This document shows, piece after piece, positions 1 to 8,354 of a stretch of DNA of 38,588 nt (positions are counted from its first letter, which is position 1; each line of letters opens with the position of its first letter). This stretch comes from Lachnospiraceae bacterium. Its GTDB lineage: Bacteria > Bacillota > Clostridia > Lachnospirales > Lachnospiraceae. The position numbers and the translations under genes were made by a program. Below the pieces are notes generated by a model. The model saw only the letters and a list, made by a program, of their open reading frames with translations. It made no database searches and was not told the DNA's origin. The stretch is taken from assembly GCA_030527645.1 (NCBI GenBank), contig JAUNAJ010000023.1, positions 1 through 38,588 on the forward strand, written 5' to 3'.

Positions 1-110
1 CCAAAATCCAACTGGATTCGAACCCGGCACCGTATCTTTAACGACCCCGCGTGCCCGGGTCCTCCATAACTTTAGGAGGCGAGTGCTCTATCCAGCTGAG
101 CTATATCGAC
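1..110 (-). tRNA. Atypical tRNA-Arg(CCU)-like sequence, possibly degenerate or cut by the window edge
   Basis: On the minus strand the first 39 bases look like the 5' half of a tRNA: GTCGATA, TA, a D-arm with GCTC/GAGC stem, then CTCGC plus loop CTCCTAA with a CCU anticodon. The expected 3' anticodon strand GCGAG is missing. Instead there is a CCTCC/GGAGG hairpin, then a GACCC...GGGTC arm resembling a long variable arm, then a T-loop motif GGTTCGAATCC whose stem has mismatches. No 3' acceptor strand complementary to GTCGATA is visible before the window ends. It could be a tRNA pseudogene, a tRNA with an insertion in the anticodon arm, or part of a longer structured RNA that continues outside the window. 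Confidence 0.42.
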
Positions 111-235
111 ATGTATTAAATTTTTCAGACCAATACCAGTATAACGGAAACCGGTGATTTTGTCCATGCTTTATTGTCAAAGAAAAATCACGGGGAGCGC
201 AATGTTTTTCACGCAAGTGAAGTGAAACACTGAAT

Positions 236-272
236 CGAACTGTGATGGAATATCTCCAACCACCACAGTTCG
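236..272 (-). terminator. Hairpin downstream of the SDR gene
   Basis: CGAACTGTG (236-244) pairs with CACAGTTCG (264-272) around a 19-nt loop. It lies just past the stop codon of the minus-strand dehydrogenase gene. There is no U-tract in the minus direction, so it is at best a weak or Rho-assisted terminator, or a 3'-end protecting hairpin. Confidence 0.35.
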
Positions 273-307
273 CTTCCTAATATTATAATATATTCATCGT
301 TAACAGC

Positions 308-1375
308 TTAATACTCCGCAGCCGGCCGGTACGATACGGAAGTCTTTCCTTTCACCAGTCCAGCTTCTACAATCCAGTCTGCCATATCCCGCAGCGTTTC
401 AGAGTACGGTCTGGTATGATAATCCAGCTCTCTTTCTGCCTTTGATGAATCGAAGGCATTATTGCGATCCAGATTATAAACAGAAAACGTAGTCATAACC
501 GGCTGTTTTCCGGTTTTTTCTGCTTTCTTCTCCATGCTCTTTGCCAAACGGTAGGCAAGCGGAATCGGTACAAAGAAGAGCGGGCCTCTGCAGCCGGTTT
601 CTCTCTGCAGTGTTTTGCACATTTCCTTAAATGTGATTTCCTTATTGCCCAGGATATAACATTCTCCGGATCTGCCTTTTTCTGCAGCCATTACGCAGCC
701 GTGAGCCAGATCTCGTACATCTGCCAGATTGAAGGAGCCGCCCATTCCGATCGGAAGTTCTCCATTCATAATTTTGATGATATTTCCGGTCACGAGTCCC
801 TTCGCGTGATCCTTCGGTCCCAGGATACCGCTTGGATGAACCACACAGGCATTCAGTCCTCGGAAGGCAGCCGCATCCAGTACCTCCTGAGTTGCCATTG
901 CTTTACTCTTGGAATACCATCCGACAATGCGCTCATCTTTATAATTGAAGCTGTCTGTCTCCCGGATCAGCTGTCCCTTCGGCAGCTCCGGGATTGCACC
1001 GGTAGAGCTGACATAAACCATTTTCAGGCATTCCGAATGAGCCAGGCAAAGATCGATCAGATTCTTTGTTCCTCCGACGTTGATATCCACCAGTTTCCGG
1101 CTGAACTCAGGGTTTACAGTCACCATACTCGCACAATGAATGAGTACACTGTATTGTCCGGGATCTACACTGAAAAATTCATTCAGAGACTCCCTGTCGC
1201 AAAGATTACCCTCTACGATCTCCACACTCTTTGGAATATATTTTGCAGAAGGATCACCCGGAAGTACCAGAGCCCTGACCTTAGCTCCGTTTTCGAGAAG
1301 TTCATCACAGATATGGCTGCCAAGGAAGCCTGCTGCACCGGTTACCAGATATGTTGTATCTTTTGAAATGTTCAT
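308..1375 (-). CDS. NAD(P)-dependent epimerase/dehydratase (extended SDR family)
   Basis: This 355-residue protein is an extended short-chain dehydrogenase, probably a cytosolic NAD(P)-dependent oxidoreductase, epimerase or dihydroflavonol-reductase-like enzyme. The N-terminal Rossmann motif TGAAGFLG spans about residues 12-19. The catalytic Ser/Thr region VSSTG lies near 122-126, and the YxxxK pair is Y154/K158 in YSKSK. Length fits the family. The start is supported by GAGGATATAAT directly before the ATG. It stands alone on the minus strand, downstream of a two-component system from which it is separated by a terminator, so its substrate cannot be inferred from neighbours. The family is clear; the exact reaction is not. 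Confidence 0.88.
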   Translation of the reverse strand: MNISKDTTYLVTGAAGFLGSHICDELLENGAKVRALVLPGDPSAKYIPKSVEIVEGNLCDRESLNEFFSVDPGQYSVLIHCASMVTVNPEFSRKLVDINVGGTKNLIDLCLAHSECLKMVYVSSTGAIPELPKGQLIRETDSFNYKDERIVGWYSKSKAMATQEVLDAAAFRGLNACVVHPSGILGPKDHAKGLVTGNIIKIMNGELPIGMGGSFNLADVRDLAHGCVMAAEKGRSGECYILGNKEITFKEMCKTLQRETGCRGPLFFVPIPLAYRLAKSMEKKAEKTGKQPVMTTFSVYNLDRNNAFDSSKAERELDYHTRPYSETLRDMADWIVEAGLVKGKTSVSYRPAAEY

Positions 1376-1469
1376 ATTATATCCTCACTTTCCTGCTTAC
1401 TTTGTTCAAAATCATTGATTTGTTTGTTGTTGATGATGTTAGTGTAGTCAGGAAAAGTAAAACGAAAGT

Positions 1470-1500
1470 AAAAAACAGCCGCTTAACTGCGACTGTTTAC
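1470..1500 (-). terminator. Rho-independent terminator of the first two-component operon
   Basis: On the minus strand AAACAG-T-CGC pairs with GCG-G-CTGTTT around a short AGTTAA loop and is followed by a run of six T. It lies about 40 bp past the stop of the sensor kinase gene. Confidence 0.75.
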
Positions 1501-1538
1501 AAAAAACATTCAATAACTTTTCTGCCTTCCCGGTATTT

Positions 1539-2642
1539 CTAATGATTTTCAGCATCTCTGTTTACATATAAAACAACAGTAAATGTACTTCCTTTTCCGA
1601 GCTCGCTTTCAACCTCGATCCTGCCCCCGGATAATTTCACAATACGATCTGCAATAGCCAGCCCGATACCGTTTCCCTTTACCACATTGGTCAGGTCGTG
1701 CTGATAGTATTTTTCAAAGATATGTGAAATCGTTTCATCACTCATTCCTTCACCGGTATCATGGATACCGATCCGAATCTCACTGCCATGATCTTCCTGC
1801 GTGATGACTACAGAACCGTGTTCCGGTGTAAATTTCAACGAATTTCCCAGCAGATTGATCCACACCTGCTCCATCAGTTCTTTGTTTCCGTAGTACGTGA
1901 TTTCATTTTCATCCTCAAAATCCAGTTGAATATGGCGTTTTTCTGCCTCATGTATCAGCAGAACGGCACATTCCTGCAGCTGTCCCGTAAGTGAATAGAC
2001 CTCTTTACCGGTCAGAATCTGTACTGCTTCTACCTTGGAAAGCAGCAGTGAATTCTGCGACAGATTAGAAAGCCGTTTTGCCTGGTCCGCAATGATCTGC
2101 AGATACTCCTCCCGTTCCTCCTTTGGCAGTTCATCACCCATCTCACACAAAAGGTCTGCAAATCCGCTGATGGATGTGATCGGCGTCTTGAATTCATGGG
2201 TAAATTCATTAACAAAACTCTGCATCTCGTCCTTTGTAGTCTGCAGCTCCTTTACCATGTGATTGAACTCTTCGTATACCATGGTATATTCTGCAGCATG
2301 ATTCTCATTGAGCTGAACAGTCAGATCTCCCTCAGCTACCCGATGGATACCGGTCAGCAGCGGTCCCAGCCTGTTTTCCATATGCGATGTCAGATACCGT
2401 ACACTCCCGTACATGACAAAACTCATGGGAATGATCATAAAGATCATCGACAGAGCACTTTCCCGTCCCAGATCAAATGCAAAGGATGCAATCAGTCCGA
2501 AGGACATGACACTTCCCACCACGATCCCAAAACTGAGAGCATAGTACCAGATCAGCTGACTGCGGCGAAATACACGCTGTTCCTGCTGCACAGGTGCGTC
2601 ATGGATATCAGAAGGTTTTCGTGCATTCTTTGATTTTCTCAC
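1539..2642 (-). CDS. Sensor histidine kinase with HAMP domain
   Basis: A 367-residue membrane-bound histidine kinase. Two membrane segments lie at about residues 33-56 and 64-84 with almost no extracellular loop. A HAMP linker follows (about 85-138), then the HisKA dimerisation helix with phospho-acceptor H149 in the motif FTHEFKTP, and a C-terminal HATPase domain with N box (NLLGNSLKF), G1 box (DTGEGM) and G2 box (GNGIGLAI). The start overlaps the end of the upstream response regulator by four bases, so the two are translationally coupled. The very short sensing loop resembles intramembrane-sensing kinases that monitor transporters or envelope stress. With the divergent ABC transporter at 3.5-5.2 kb, a transporter-regulating role is inferred, not shown. 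Confidence 0.9.
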   Translation of the reverse strand: MRKSKNARKPSDIHDAPVQQEQRVFRRSQLIWYYALSFGIVVGSVMSFGLIASFAFDLGRESALSMIFMIIPMSFVMYGSVRYLTSHMENRLGPLLTGIHRVAEGDLTVQLNENHAAEYTMVYEEFNHMVKELQTTKDEMQSFVNEFTHEFKTPITSISGFADLLCEMGDELPKEEREEYLQIIADQAKRLSNLSQNSLLLSKVEAVQILTGKEVYSLTGQLQECAVLLIHEAEKRHIQLDFEDENEITYYGNKELMEQVWINLLGNSLKFTPEHGSVVITQEDHGSEIRIGIHDTGEGMSDETISHIFEKYYQHDLTNVVKGNGIGLAIADRIVKLSGGRIEVESELGKGSTFTVVLYVNRDAENH

Positions 2643-3322
2643 TTTCCTTCCTCCTTTTGCAGCACGGCCTTGTATCCCATTCCCCGAACAGATTGAATTT
2701 CAAAAGCATCAACGCCATCGCACTTCTTTCGTAGTCTGTTGATGTATGTTTTGATCGTGTTGTAATCGCTCTCCGTGTCATATCCCCAGATCTCATCCAT
2801 AATTTTCTGCTTGGTTAAGATCACTTCCGGATAGGATAATAGTTTGTACAGCAGTTCAAATTCTTTTTCGGTAAACTGAATACTCTTGTTATTCCACTGA
2901 GCGGCATGTGTATCTTCGCTCAGAGAAAAGGATCCAATTTTGATTTTCTTTTCGTTAGCAATCTGTGCTCTTCGAAGCAGTGCTTCTATCCGCCACTTCA
3001 GTTCCTCATAATCGATGGGTTTTGTCATGTAGTCATCGATGCCGGTCTGAAATGCTTTTTTCTTATGCGCAAAGGTATTCATTGCCGTCAGGAAAATGAC
3101 CGGTATCATGTCCCCGCTCTCGCGTATTTCTTCCACAAGCTCGTAGCCATCCATTTCCGGCATCATAATATCTGCAATGATAAGATCGATATGCTGCTGA
3201 TCCATAACAGCCAGCGCATCTGCTCCGTTTGCCGCTTCTATGATATTGTATTCATTCTTCAATTTAGCCCTGGTAAGCATTCGTACCGGTTTTTCATCTT
3301 CAACAATTAGGATATTCAGCAT
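2639..3322 (-). CDS. OmpR/PhoB-family response regulator
   Basis: A 227-residue two-domain regulator. The receiver domain carries the acidic pair E8/D9, phospho-acceptor D51 (IADIMMPEMDG), T79 and K101 (TKP). The C-terminal half is a winged helix of the OmpR type (SLSED..., FTEKEFELLYKLL, then RLRKKC and SVRGMGYKA at the end). It is the first gene of a two-gene operon with the overlapping kinase. The start is supported by GGAAGAGAG upstream. It is transcribed divergently from an ABC transporter; regulation of that transporter through the shared intergenic region is the natural inference. Confidence 0.93.
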   Translation of the reverse strand: MLNILIVEDEKPVRMLTRAKLKNEYNIIEAANGADALAVMDQQHIDLIIADIMMPEMDGYELVEEIRESGDMIPVIFLTAMNTFAHKKKAFQTGIDDYMTKPIDYEELKWRIEALLRRAQIANEKKIKIGSFSLSEDTHAAQWNNKSIQFTEKEFELLYKLLSYPEVILTKQKIMDEIWGYDTESDYNTIKTYINRLRKKCDGVDAFEIQSVRGMGYKAVLQKEEGK

Positions 3323-3425
3323 AGCAGTACTCTCTTCCTGATAGTTTATTAACTGTCCCTCTGTGCAGAGATATCTGTTTCTTTAACACTATACCTGATT
3401 CAGACGGAAAAGTTCAACACCTCGT

Positions 3426-3440
3426 TTAAGGTACCCTTAA
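3426..3440. promoter_or_regulatory. Candidate operator palindrome between the regulator and the ABC genes
   Basis: TTAAGG-TAC-CCTTAA is a perfect 6-bp inverted repeat in the middle of the 215-bp divergent intergenic region. Such a site could bind the response regulator, but OmpR-type regulators more often use direct repeats. Only position and symmetry support it. Confidence 0.3.
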
Positions 3441-3537
3441 GATTATTGTTGTTTTTCCGAAAGGCTTCCCTGTTATTCTTACATCATCAAAACAAACAAA
3501 GCCGATTCGGCAAACAAAAGAAAGAAAGAGGTAAATT

Positions 3538-4304
3538 ATGAACGCTATTATCAAATGTGAAACTTACAGATTTCGGATTTCGAAGATATTCCGCTTAATG
3601 ATGATTACGCTTTTTGGGGGAGCAATTCTCGGTACTGCAGCAATCGTACTGTTCAATCATCTGGTGCTTCCTGATGAACCAGTAGTTCTGGAGACACAGA
3701 GCTTTTTTGGTACCTTTACAAAACTCCTGTCGATTTTCTTTTCTCAATGCTGATAATCATTACGATTATAACACTGGTTTCAAACCTTTATCAGACAGGT
3801 GTGAACAAGCAGCTTGTAAGCAATGGAATCTCCCGTAAAAACATTGTCCTGGGACAGTTTTTCTCTTATACAATGGTTCTCAGCGCAGTTGCAATTGTAT
3901 ACTCTGTTGTAAAGGGCATCTGCAATATGATTCAGGGCAACGGATTCGGACTTAACGATATCAACATCGCAAGATTTGCCCTTTCCATGATTGGAGTGAT
4001 TCTTGTAATTGCAAGTCGTTGTGCACTGTGCCTTCTGATCAGCCATTTTACAGGTTCCTACACATCAGCATTAATGCTCGCATATGTATTTGATCTTGTC
4101 CTTCCTAATGTTTTAGTAGCTGTATCAGATTTCAGCAAGCTGTCTTTCTTAAACTATTTTTCTATCGGTATCTATCAGGAGCGGGCCGTTTCCATGACAG
4201 AGTCTCTTATGACTCAGGTATCAGCCATGGCAATCCTGTTCATCATTACAGTCGTGCTTATTAAGCTCTGCCAGGTTGTTTACAACCGCAAAGAGATCAA
4301 GTAA
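3538..4304 (+). pseudogene. ABC-2-type transporter permease, split by a frameshift
   Basis: Two overlapping reading frames (3538-3753, 71 residues; 3747-4304, 185 residues) read as one permease of about 255 residues if joined, the usual size for ABC-2 permeases that partner a single ATPase. The first frame carries an RBS (GAGGTAAATT), the N-terminal cytoplasmic stretch and TM1. The second carries the remaining five or so hydrophobic helices, with TGVNKQLVSNGISRK as the first cytoplasmic loop. The join lies around 3743-3750, where the first frame runs into TGA and the second continues as MLIIITIITLVSN. One missing base after TTCTCA would explain it. The second ATG lacks an obvious RBS. This may be a true inactivating mutation, phase variation, or a sequencing error. 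The downstream ATPase is intact. Confidence 0.72.
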
Positions 4305-4340
4305 ATCTTGACAGATGAAACGATCATTCAGAACTAAATT

Positions 4341-4427
4341 ACATTGGAAAATCATTACATAAACATCAACATTCTATATTCGTACATTGGAATAAATCAT
4401 TATTATAACATCAACATTCTACATTCA
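4341..4427 (+). repeat. Two-copy 43-bp tandem repeat before the ABC ATPase gene
   Basis: Two imperfect direct copies start with ACATTGGA at 4341 and 4384 and share ACATCAACATTCTA near their ends. They are AT-rich and sit between the permease stop and the ATPase ribosome binding site, extending the leader. An in-frame upstream extension through this repeat is open but looks non-coding. Confidence 0.7.
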
Positions 4428-4445
4428 AATAAAGGAGATACGATC

Positions 4446-5243
4446 ATGAAGGAATATGCAGTAATTACAAACGGACTTACCAAGGAATACGGAAAAAAAC
4501 AGGTTGTGAACAGTGTCGATATGCACATTGAAAAGGGAGATATCTACGGCTTTATCGGAAAAAACGGTGCCGGAAAGACTACAGTAATGAAAATGCTGTG
4601 CGGTATGTGCAATCCCTCTGACGGATCCTATACCTTATTCGGCATGGAAAATGCGGACGAGGCAAGAAAAAAAATCGGCTCACTGATTGAGAATCCGGCC
4701 CTGTTTCCTAAATATACAGTAAAGAAAAATCTGACCTATTATACAAAACTGAAAAACATTTCTACAGAGAAAATGAACAGTCTTCTGAATCTTGTGGGTC
4801 TTCCGAAAAGTGTAATGAAGAAAAAGGCTGAAAACCTTTCCCTTGGAATGAAGCAGCGTCTTTCCATTGCAATCGCTCTGATGAATGATCCGGAGCTCCT
4901 GATTCTTGATGAACCTATGAATGGCCTGGATCCAGAGGGAATGGCAGATATCAGAACTCTTCTGATCAAACTGAACCGTGAGAGAGGGATCACGATTCTG
5001 ATTTCCTCCCATATCCTGGGAGAACTGGAAAAGATTGCAACCAGATACGGCGTGATCCGTGATGGAGTTCTTGTAGAAGAAATCGAGGCAGATGAACTGC
5101 ATCACATGAGCTCAGGAAAAATGGTAATTGAATCAGAAGATATGGAAAAGGTTCAGAAGATTCTTGCCGAAAACGGAATTACACTTACACGTTCCAGCGA
5201 GCAGTCAGAGGATATTGAAGGACTGTTCCGGAAAACAGCATGA
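4446..5243 (+). CDS. ABC transporter ATP-binding protein
   Basis: The 265-residue protein is the nucleotide-binding subunit of an ABC-2 exporter. Walker A is GKNGAGKTT (about 38-46), the signature motif is LSLGMKQRL (about 134-142), Walker B is LLILDEP (about 158-164) and the D-loop follows (NGLDPEG), with the switch histidine in ISSHIL. The start at 4446 is chosen because AAAGGAG lies eight bases upstream and the family begins just there; an upstream ATG at 4344 would add low-complexity residues encoded by the tandem repeat. It resembles the ATPases of bacitracin- or lantibiotic-type exporters. Its partner permease directly upstream is frameshifted, so function depends on whether that gene is expressed. 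Confidence 0.9.
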   Translation: MKEYAVITNGLTKEYGKKQVVNSVDMHIEKGDIYGFIGKNGAGKTTVMKMLCGMCNPSDGSYTLFGMENADEARKKIGSLIENPALFPKYTVKKNLTYYTKLKNISTEKMNSLLNLVGLPKSVMKKKAENLSLGMKQRLSIAIALMNDPELLILDEPMNGLDPEGMADIRTLLIKLNRERGITILISSHILGELEKIATRYGVIRDGVLVEEIEADELHHMSSGKMVIESEDMEKVQKILAENGITLTRSSEQSEDIEGLFRKTA

Positions 5244-5295
5244 TGCTTAACTCTGACTACAGAGTTTCCAATATTTGAATCCTCTTTCTTTATTA

Positions 5296-5337
5296 TGAAA
5301 AACCGGCTCTGACCTCAGGTCAGCAGCCGGTTTTTTC
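5296..5337. terminator. Strong bidirectional terminator
   Basis: A long stem with AAAACCGGCT and CTGACC on the left pairs with GGTCAG and AGCCGGTTTT on the right around a TCA loop. It is flanked by A-runs and T-runs, so it can end both the plus-strand ABC operon and the minus-strand two-component operon. Confidence 0.88.
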
Positions 5338-5373
5338 GTTTTTTTCTGTTTTTTGATTCTGCTTTTTCTTCTG

Positions 5374-6594
5374 TCATTCTGCCTTTTCTTCTGTTATGCC
5401 CGGAACCTCAAGAACAAATGCCTTCTCATATCCGTGACCGTACTGAAGATCCAGCCTCAGCTCTCCACCGTGCATCTCGGCCACTTTATGAGCAATACTT
5501 AATCCCAGTCCGCTTCCTCCGCTGGTGGTCTGTCTTGCAGCATCGCTTCTGGAGAAAGGATCAAATATAGTTTTCGCGAAGTCTTCTTCGATTGGAAGAC
5601 CATCGTCTGCTACGGAAACCCGGTAGAGTGCATGGCCGCCCTTCTGCAGTACCTCCATCAGAACCTGTACCTGATGACCATCGCTGATATAACGAATGGA
5701 ATTTGTCAGAAGGTTTGTTACCACTCGGGACATCTGGATCCGGTCTGCCTGCACCATGCAGGTCTCCTCCGGCACATCAATATCCAGATCGATATTCTTA
5801 TCATCGTAATCCTCAAGCAGCATGATCACATTTTCACGGACCAGCTCTGCCAGATCCAGTTCTTCCATATGAAGCCGAAATCCATCGCTGTCCAGCTTGA
5901 CGAACTCGAACAGCATATTGATCAGTTCACTGATCCGCAGGGATTTGGAATAAATCGTCCGCAGATAATCATCTCTTTTTTCAGGATCTGTTACAAGTCC
6001 GTCTGTCATTGCCTTGGAATACCCGACGATTGAGGTAATGGGCGTTTTGATATCGTGGGTAATATCAGAAAACAGAAGATTTCTTCGTTTGTCAAAATCT
6101 GCCTTGATCCTTGCATCCTCTTCTCTGAGTTCATGCATTTTGGTGGAAATCGTGTGGATATACCACCAGCCCGCAACCAGATACGGAACGAGTGCCACAA
6201 GCAGCTGCATCAGGAGCAGCATTACGATGGTCATATAATAGAGCCTGATCATCAGCGGTCCGTGCTGCTGAATGAACTGCGGTGCAGAGAACACTGCATT
6301 GGAATGACCGTTTACCCATTGGGTAACGGGATTGCTGATAAAGAAAGGAAACAGCTCTGAGATCAGTGTCCACAGCGGCTTAACGATCAGCATCAGCGAT
6401 CCGGTAATGGACTCACTCTGCAGTCTGATATCCGACACCATCATTACATTGGTCAGGATCGGGATCAGGACATATCTGTAGAAAAAATTTGCGATCTGTT
6501 CACACACAAAGATAAACAGCATGACCTGGAGGAATTTTCTGCCAAGAAACGTTCCCAGCTCATGACCGCGGTTATTGATTATTTTTTCATCCAT
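5374..6594 (-). CDS. Sensor histidine kinase
   Basis: A 406-residue membrane histidine kinase. The first membrane helix is at about residues 21-48. A roughly 65-residue outer segment follows and includes a hydrophobic stretch near 66-86. A membrane helix lies at 119-146. Then come a linker (ELREEDARIKADF), the HisKA domain with H180 in ITHDIKTP, and the HATPase domain with VTNLLTNSIRYIS (N box), VADDGLPIEED (G1) and GGSGLGLSIAHKVAEMHGG (G2). It is the last gene of an operon DUF975 - regulator - kinase and starts 15 bp after the regulator, with AAAGGAA as RBS. The signal is unknown. Confidence 0.92.
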   Translation of the reverse strand: MDEKIINNRGHELGTFLGRKFLQVMLFIFVCEQIANFFYRYVLIPILTNVMMVSDIRLQSESITGSLMLIVKPLWTLISELFPFFISNPVTQWVNGHSNAVFSAPQFIQQHGPLMIRLYYMTIVMLLLMQLLVALVPYLVAGWWYIHTISTKMHELREEDARIKADFDKRRNLLFSDITHDIKTPITSIVGYSKAMTDGLVTDPEKRDDYLRTIYSKSLRISELINMLFEFVKLDSDGFRLHMEELDLAELVRENVIMLLEDYDDKNIDLDIDVPEETCMVQADRIQMSRVVTNLLTNSIRYISDGHQVQVLMEVLQKGGHALYRVSVADDGLPIEEDFAKTIFDPFSRSDAARQTTSGGSGLGLSIAHKVAEMHGGELRLDLQYGHGYEKAFVLEVPGITEEKAE

Positions 6595-6609
6595 AGTTAC
6601 GATGTTCCT

Positions 6610-7296
6610 TTACTGAAGACGATATCCCAGACCTCGAACGGTTTTGATATAGGCATTCTGATCATCGGACAGCTTCGAGCGCAGCTTGCTGATACAAACC
6701 ATAACATTGTTGTCCGCGGTGTAAAAATCATCATCCCAGCCTGCTGCATAGACCTGCTGCTTGGTGTAAACTCTGCCCGGATTGCTCATGAAGAGCTTCA
6801 TTACCTTGAATTCAACGCTGGTCAGTGAAATCGCTTCCTCTCCCTTGTAAAGCAGACAGGATTCCTGATTCAGTCTCAGATCCCGAACTACGAGATCCGG
6901 CAGCTCATCCTCCTTTGCATTGGCTCCGAGTGAGTAGAAACGCCGGATGTTGGAATTGACTCTTGCCACTGCCTCCATTGGCTGGAAGGGTTTTACGATA
7001 TAGTCGTCTGCTCCGAGGTTCAGACCGAGGATCTTGTCGGATTCAGCTGATTTTGCAGAAACCATGATAACCGGAATATTATTGGTCTCACGAATATTTT
7101 TTAATGTACGATAGCCGTCGATTCCCGGCATCATGATATCCAGAAGGACAAGATCGATCTGTTCCTTCTTCAGAATATCCAGTGCCTGCATTCCGTTTTC
7201 TGCCTCGACCACCGTGTAGCCTGCCTGCTCCAGATACAGTCGGAACACGTCCCTGATCTCTTTCTCATCGTCTGCACAGAGAATTGTATATGCCAT
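6610..7296 (-). CDS. OmpR/PhoB-family response regulator
   Basis: A 228-residue response regulator. The receiver domain has D9/D10/E11, phospho-acceptor D53 (LLDIMMPGIDG), a conserved switch Ser (MVSAKS) and the KP pair in DYIVKPF. The winged helix has VVRDLRLN..., LTSVEFKVMKLFM and ends with YIKTVRGLGYRLQ. The start is backed by a strong AAGGAGG. It is co-transcribed with the downstream kinase, its likely cognate, and lies two bases after the DUF975 gene. Targets are unknown; autoregulation of the operon is likely for this family. Confidence 0.94.
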   Translation of the reverse strand: MAYTILCADDEKEIRDVFRLYLEQAGYTVVEAENGMQALDILKKEQIDLVLLDIMMPGIDGYRTLKNIRETNNIPVIMVSAKSAESDKILGLNLGADDYIVKPFQPMEAVARVNSNIRRFYSLGANAKEDELPDLVVRDLRLNQESCLLYKGEEAISLTSVEFKVMKLFMSNPGRVYTKQQVYAAGWDDDFYTADNNVMVCISKLRSKLSDDQNAYIKTVRGLGYRLQ

Positions 7297-7298
7297 AA

Positions 7299-8042
7299 TT
7301 ATTCGCCTCCTTGTTGATTCAGTTCTTTGATTTTCAGATACAATGCTGTTTTAGCCAGCTGACGCTTCGGTTCTACATAAAAGATGGTGACTACTCCAAA
7401 CGTAAGCAGCCCGAGGATCTCCCAGGGAATGAAGTAAAGGTCCAGAAGAAATGCCTTCCACTTATATCCCTTCATCAGTTCCTTACTTTTCTTAAAGGCC
7501 TCACCTTGCGGCAGATAGGGATTTTCTGCCAGCAGATAGGGGATCATTTTGTATTCATAGTATTTATAGATGCCGGGTACGATCAGAAGAATCGTCCAGA
7601 GATTCGTAAACAGACTCTGCAGAAATGCAACCTTGACAGTGTTGATATAATCGGCATCGAATGCATATGCCAGTCTGGCCAGCATTGCACTCCCTTCTTC
7701 TTCCATTGCATCCAGCATCATGCGGTTGGCTCCCACTTCAATCGGATTTGCCAGAAAGACATCCAGCAGGAATTTAATCAGAGTGGAAAAGATCAGCAAA
7801 CCTCCAACCATGGTCAGCAGTACGGCAGCCATTCTCATATCCCAGTTTCTGCTTGCAGTAAATTCATTGTCCATGATACTCCTGACCAGATCCGGAATCT
7901 GATTCACAGAACTGATAATAGAGGAATAAGACAGACCAAAGGACAGTACAACAAGCAGAAAGGAAGCAGCTGCAATTTTCCAATAGTCTTTCCGAAACGG
8001 TCCATCCGTCTGCCGGAGAAGTTCCTTAATTGTGAAATTCAT
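7299..8042 (-). CDS. DUF975 family integral membrane protein
   Basis: The 247-residue protein matches the DUF975 family: an N-terminal amphipathic stretch (TIKELLRQTDG), then five to six hydrophobic segments (about 22-44, 71-92, 139-158, 194-220), a FLANPIEVGANRMM signature after TM2 and a short polar tail. Members are small polytopic proteins of Firmicutes with no assigned function. As the first gene of an operon with a regulator and kinase it may be an accessory or target of that signalling system; this is inference only. Confidence 0.82.
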   Translation of the reverse strand: MNFTIKELLRQTDGPFRKDYWKIAAASFLLVVLSFGLSYSSIISSVNQIPDLVRSIMDNEFTASRNWDMRMAAVLLTMVGGLLIFSTLIKFLLDVFLANPIEVGANRMMLDAMEEEGSAMLARLAYAFDADYINTVKVAFLQSLFTNLWTILLIVPGIYKYYEYKMIPYLLAENPYLPQGEAFKKSKELMKGYKWKAFLLDLYFIPWEILGLLTFGVVTIFYVEPKRQLAKTALYLKIKELNQQGGE

Positions 8043-8354
8043 AGTAATTTTCCTTTCAGTGATCCTGTGATTGTTTTTTTTTCTCCTTCATTTTATAATT
8101 ATTGTTAGTAAATAACGAGCATTTCAGGTGATTGAAACATGTCTCCACGAATGAGAGATTCCTCGATTCCGAGACATCAGGTGGTGCACATACAGTCTCT
8201 TACATACAAGCATACGTATCTCCTGATATCCCGTGAACAGTAACCATGGACGAACAGAAAACGTGTCTATAATCCCTCTGAACAATTGCTCACAGTTATA
8301 ATTTTAGCAGATGAAAAGAATAAATCAACCAGACTGTAACGGAAAGGAAATTAG
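8043..8354. other. Divergent intergenic region with a stable hairpin
   Basis: This 312-bp gap separates the minus-strand DUF975 operon from the plus-strand oxidoreductase. It contains an inverted repeat, ATGTCTC (8139-8145) with GAGACAT (8171-8177), whose loop can pair further (GAAT/ATTC, GAG/CTC). It also contains candidate -10 sequences TATAAT at 8268-8273 and near 8298. No -35 of good quality and no known riboswitch motif was recognised. Confidence 0.4.

Noticed and set aside
1140-1542. Short plus-strand open frames over and beyond the SDR gene
   Set aside because: They are antisense shadows of the dehydrogenase and of a terminator, without RBS.
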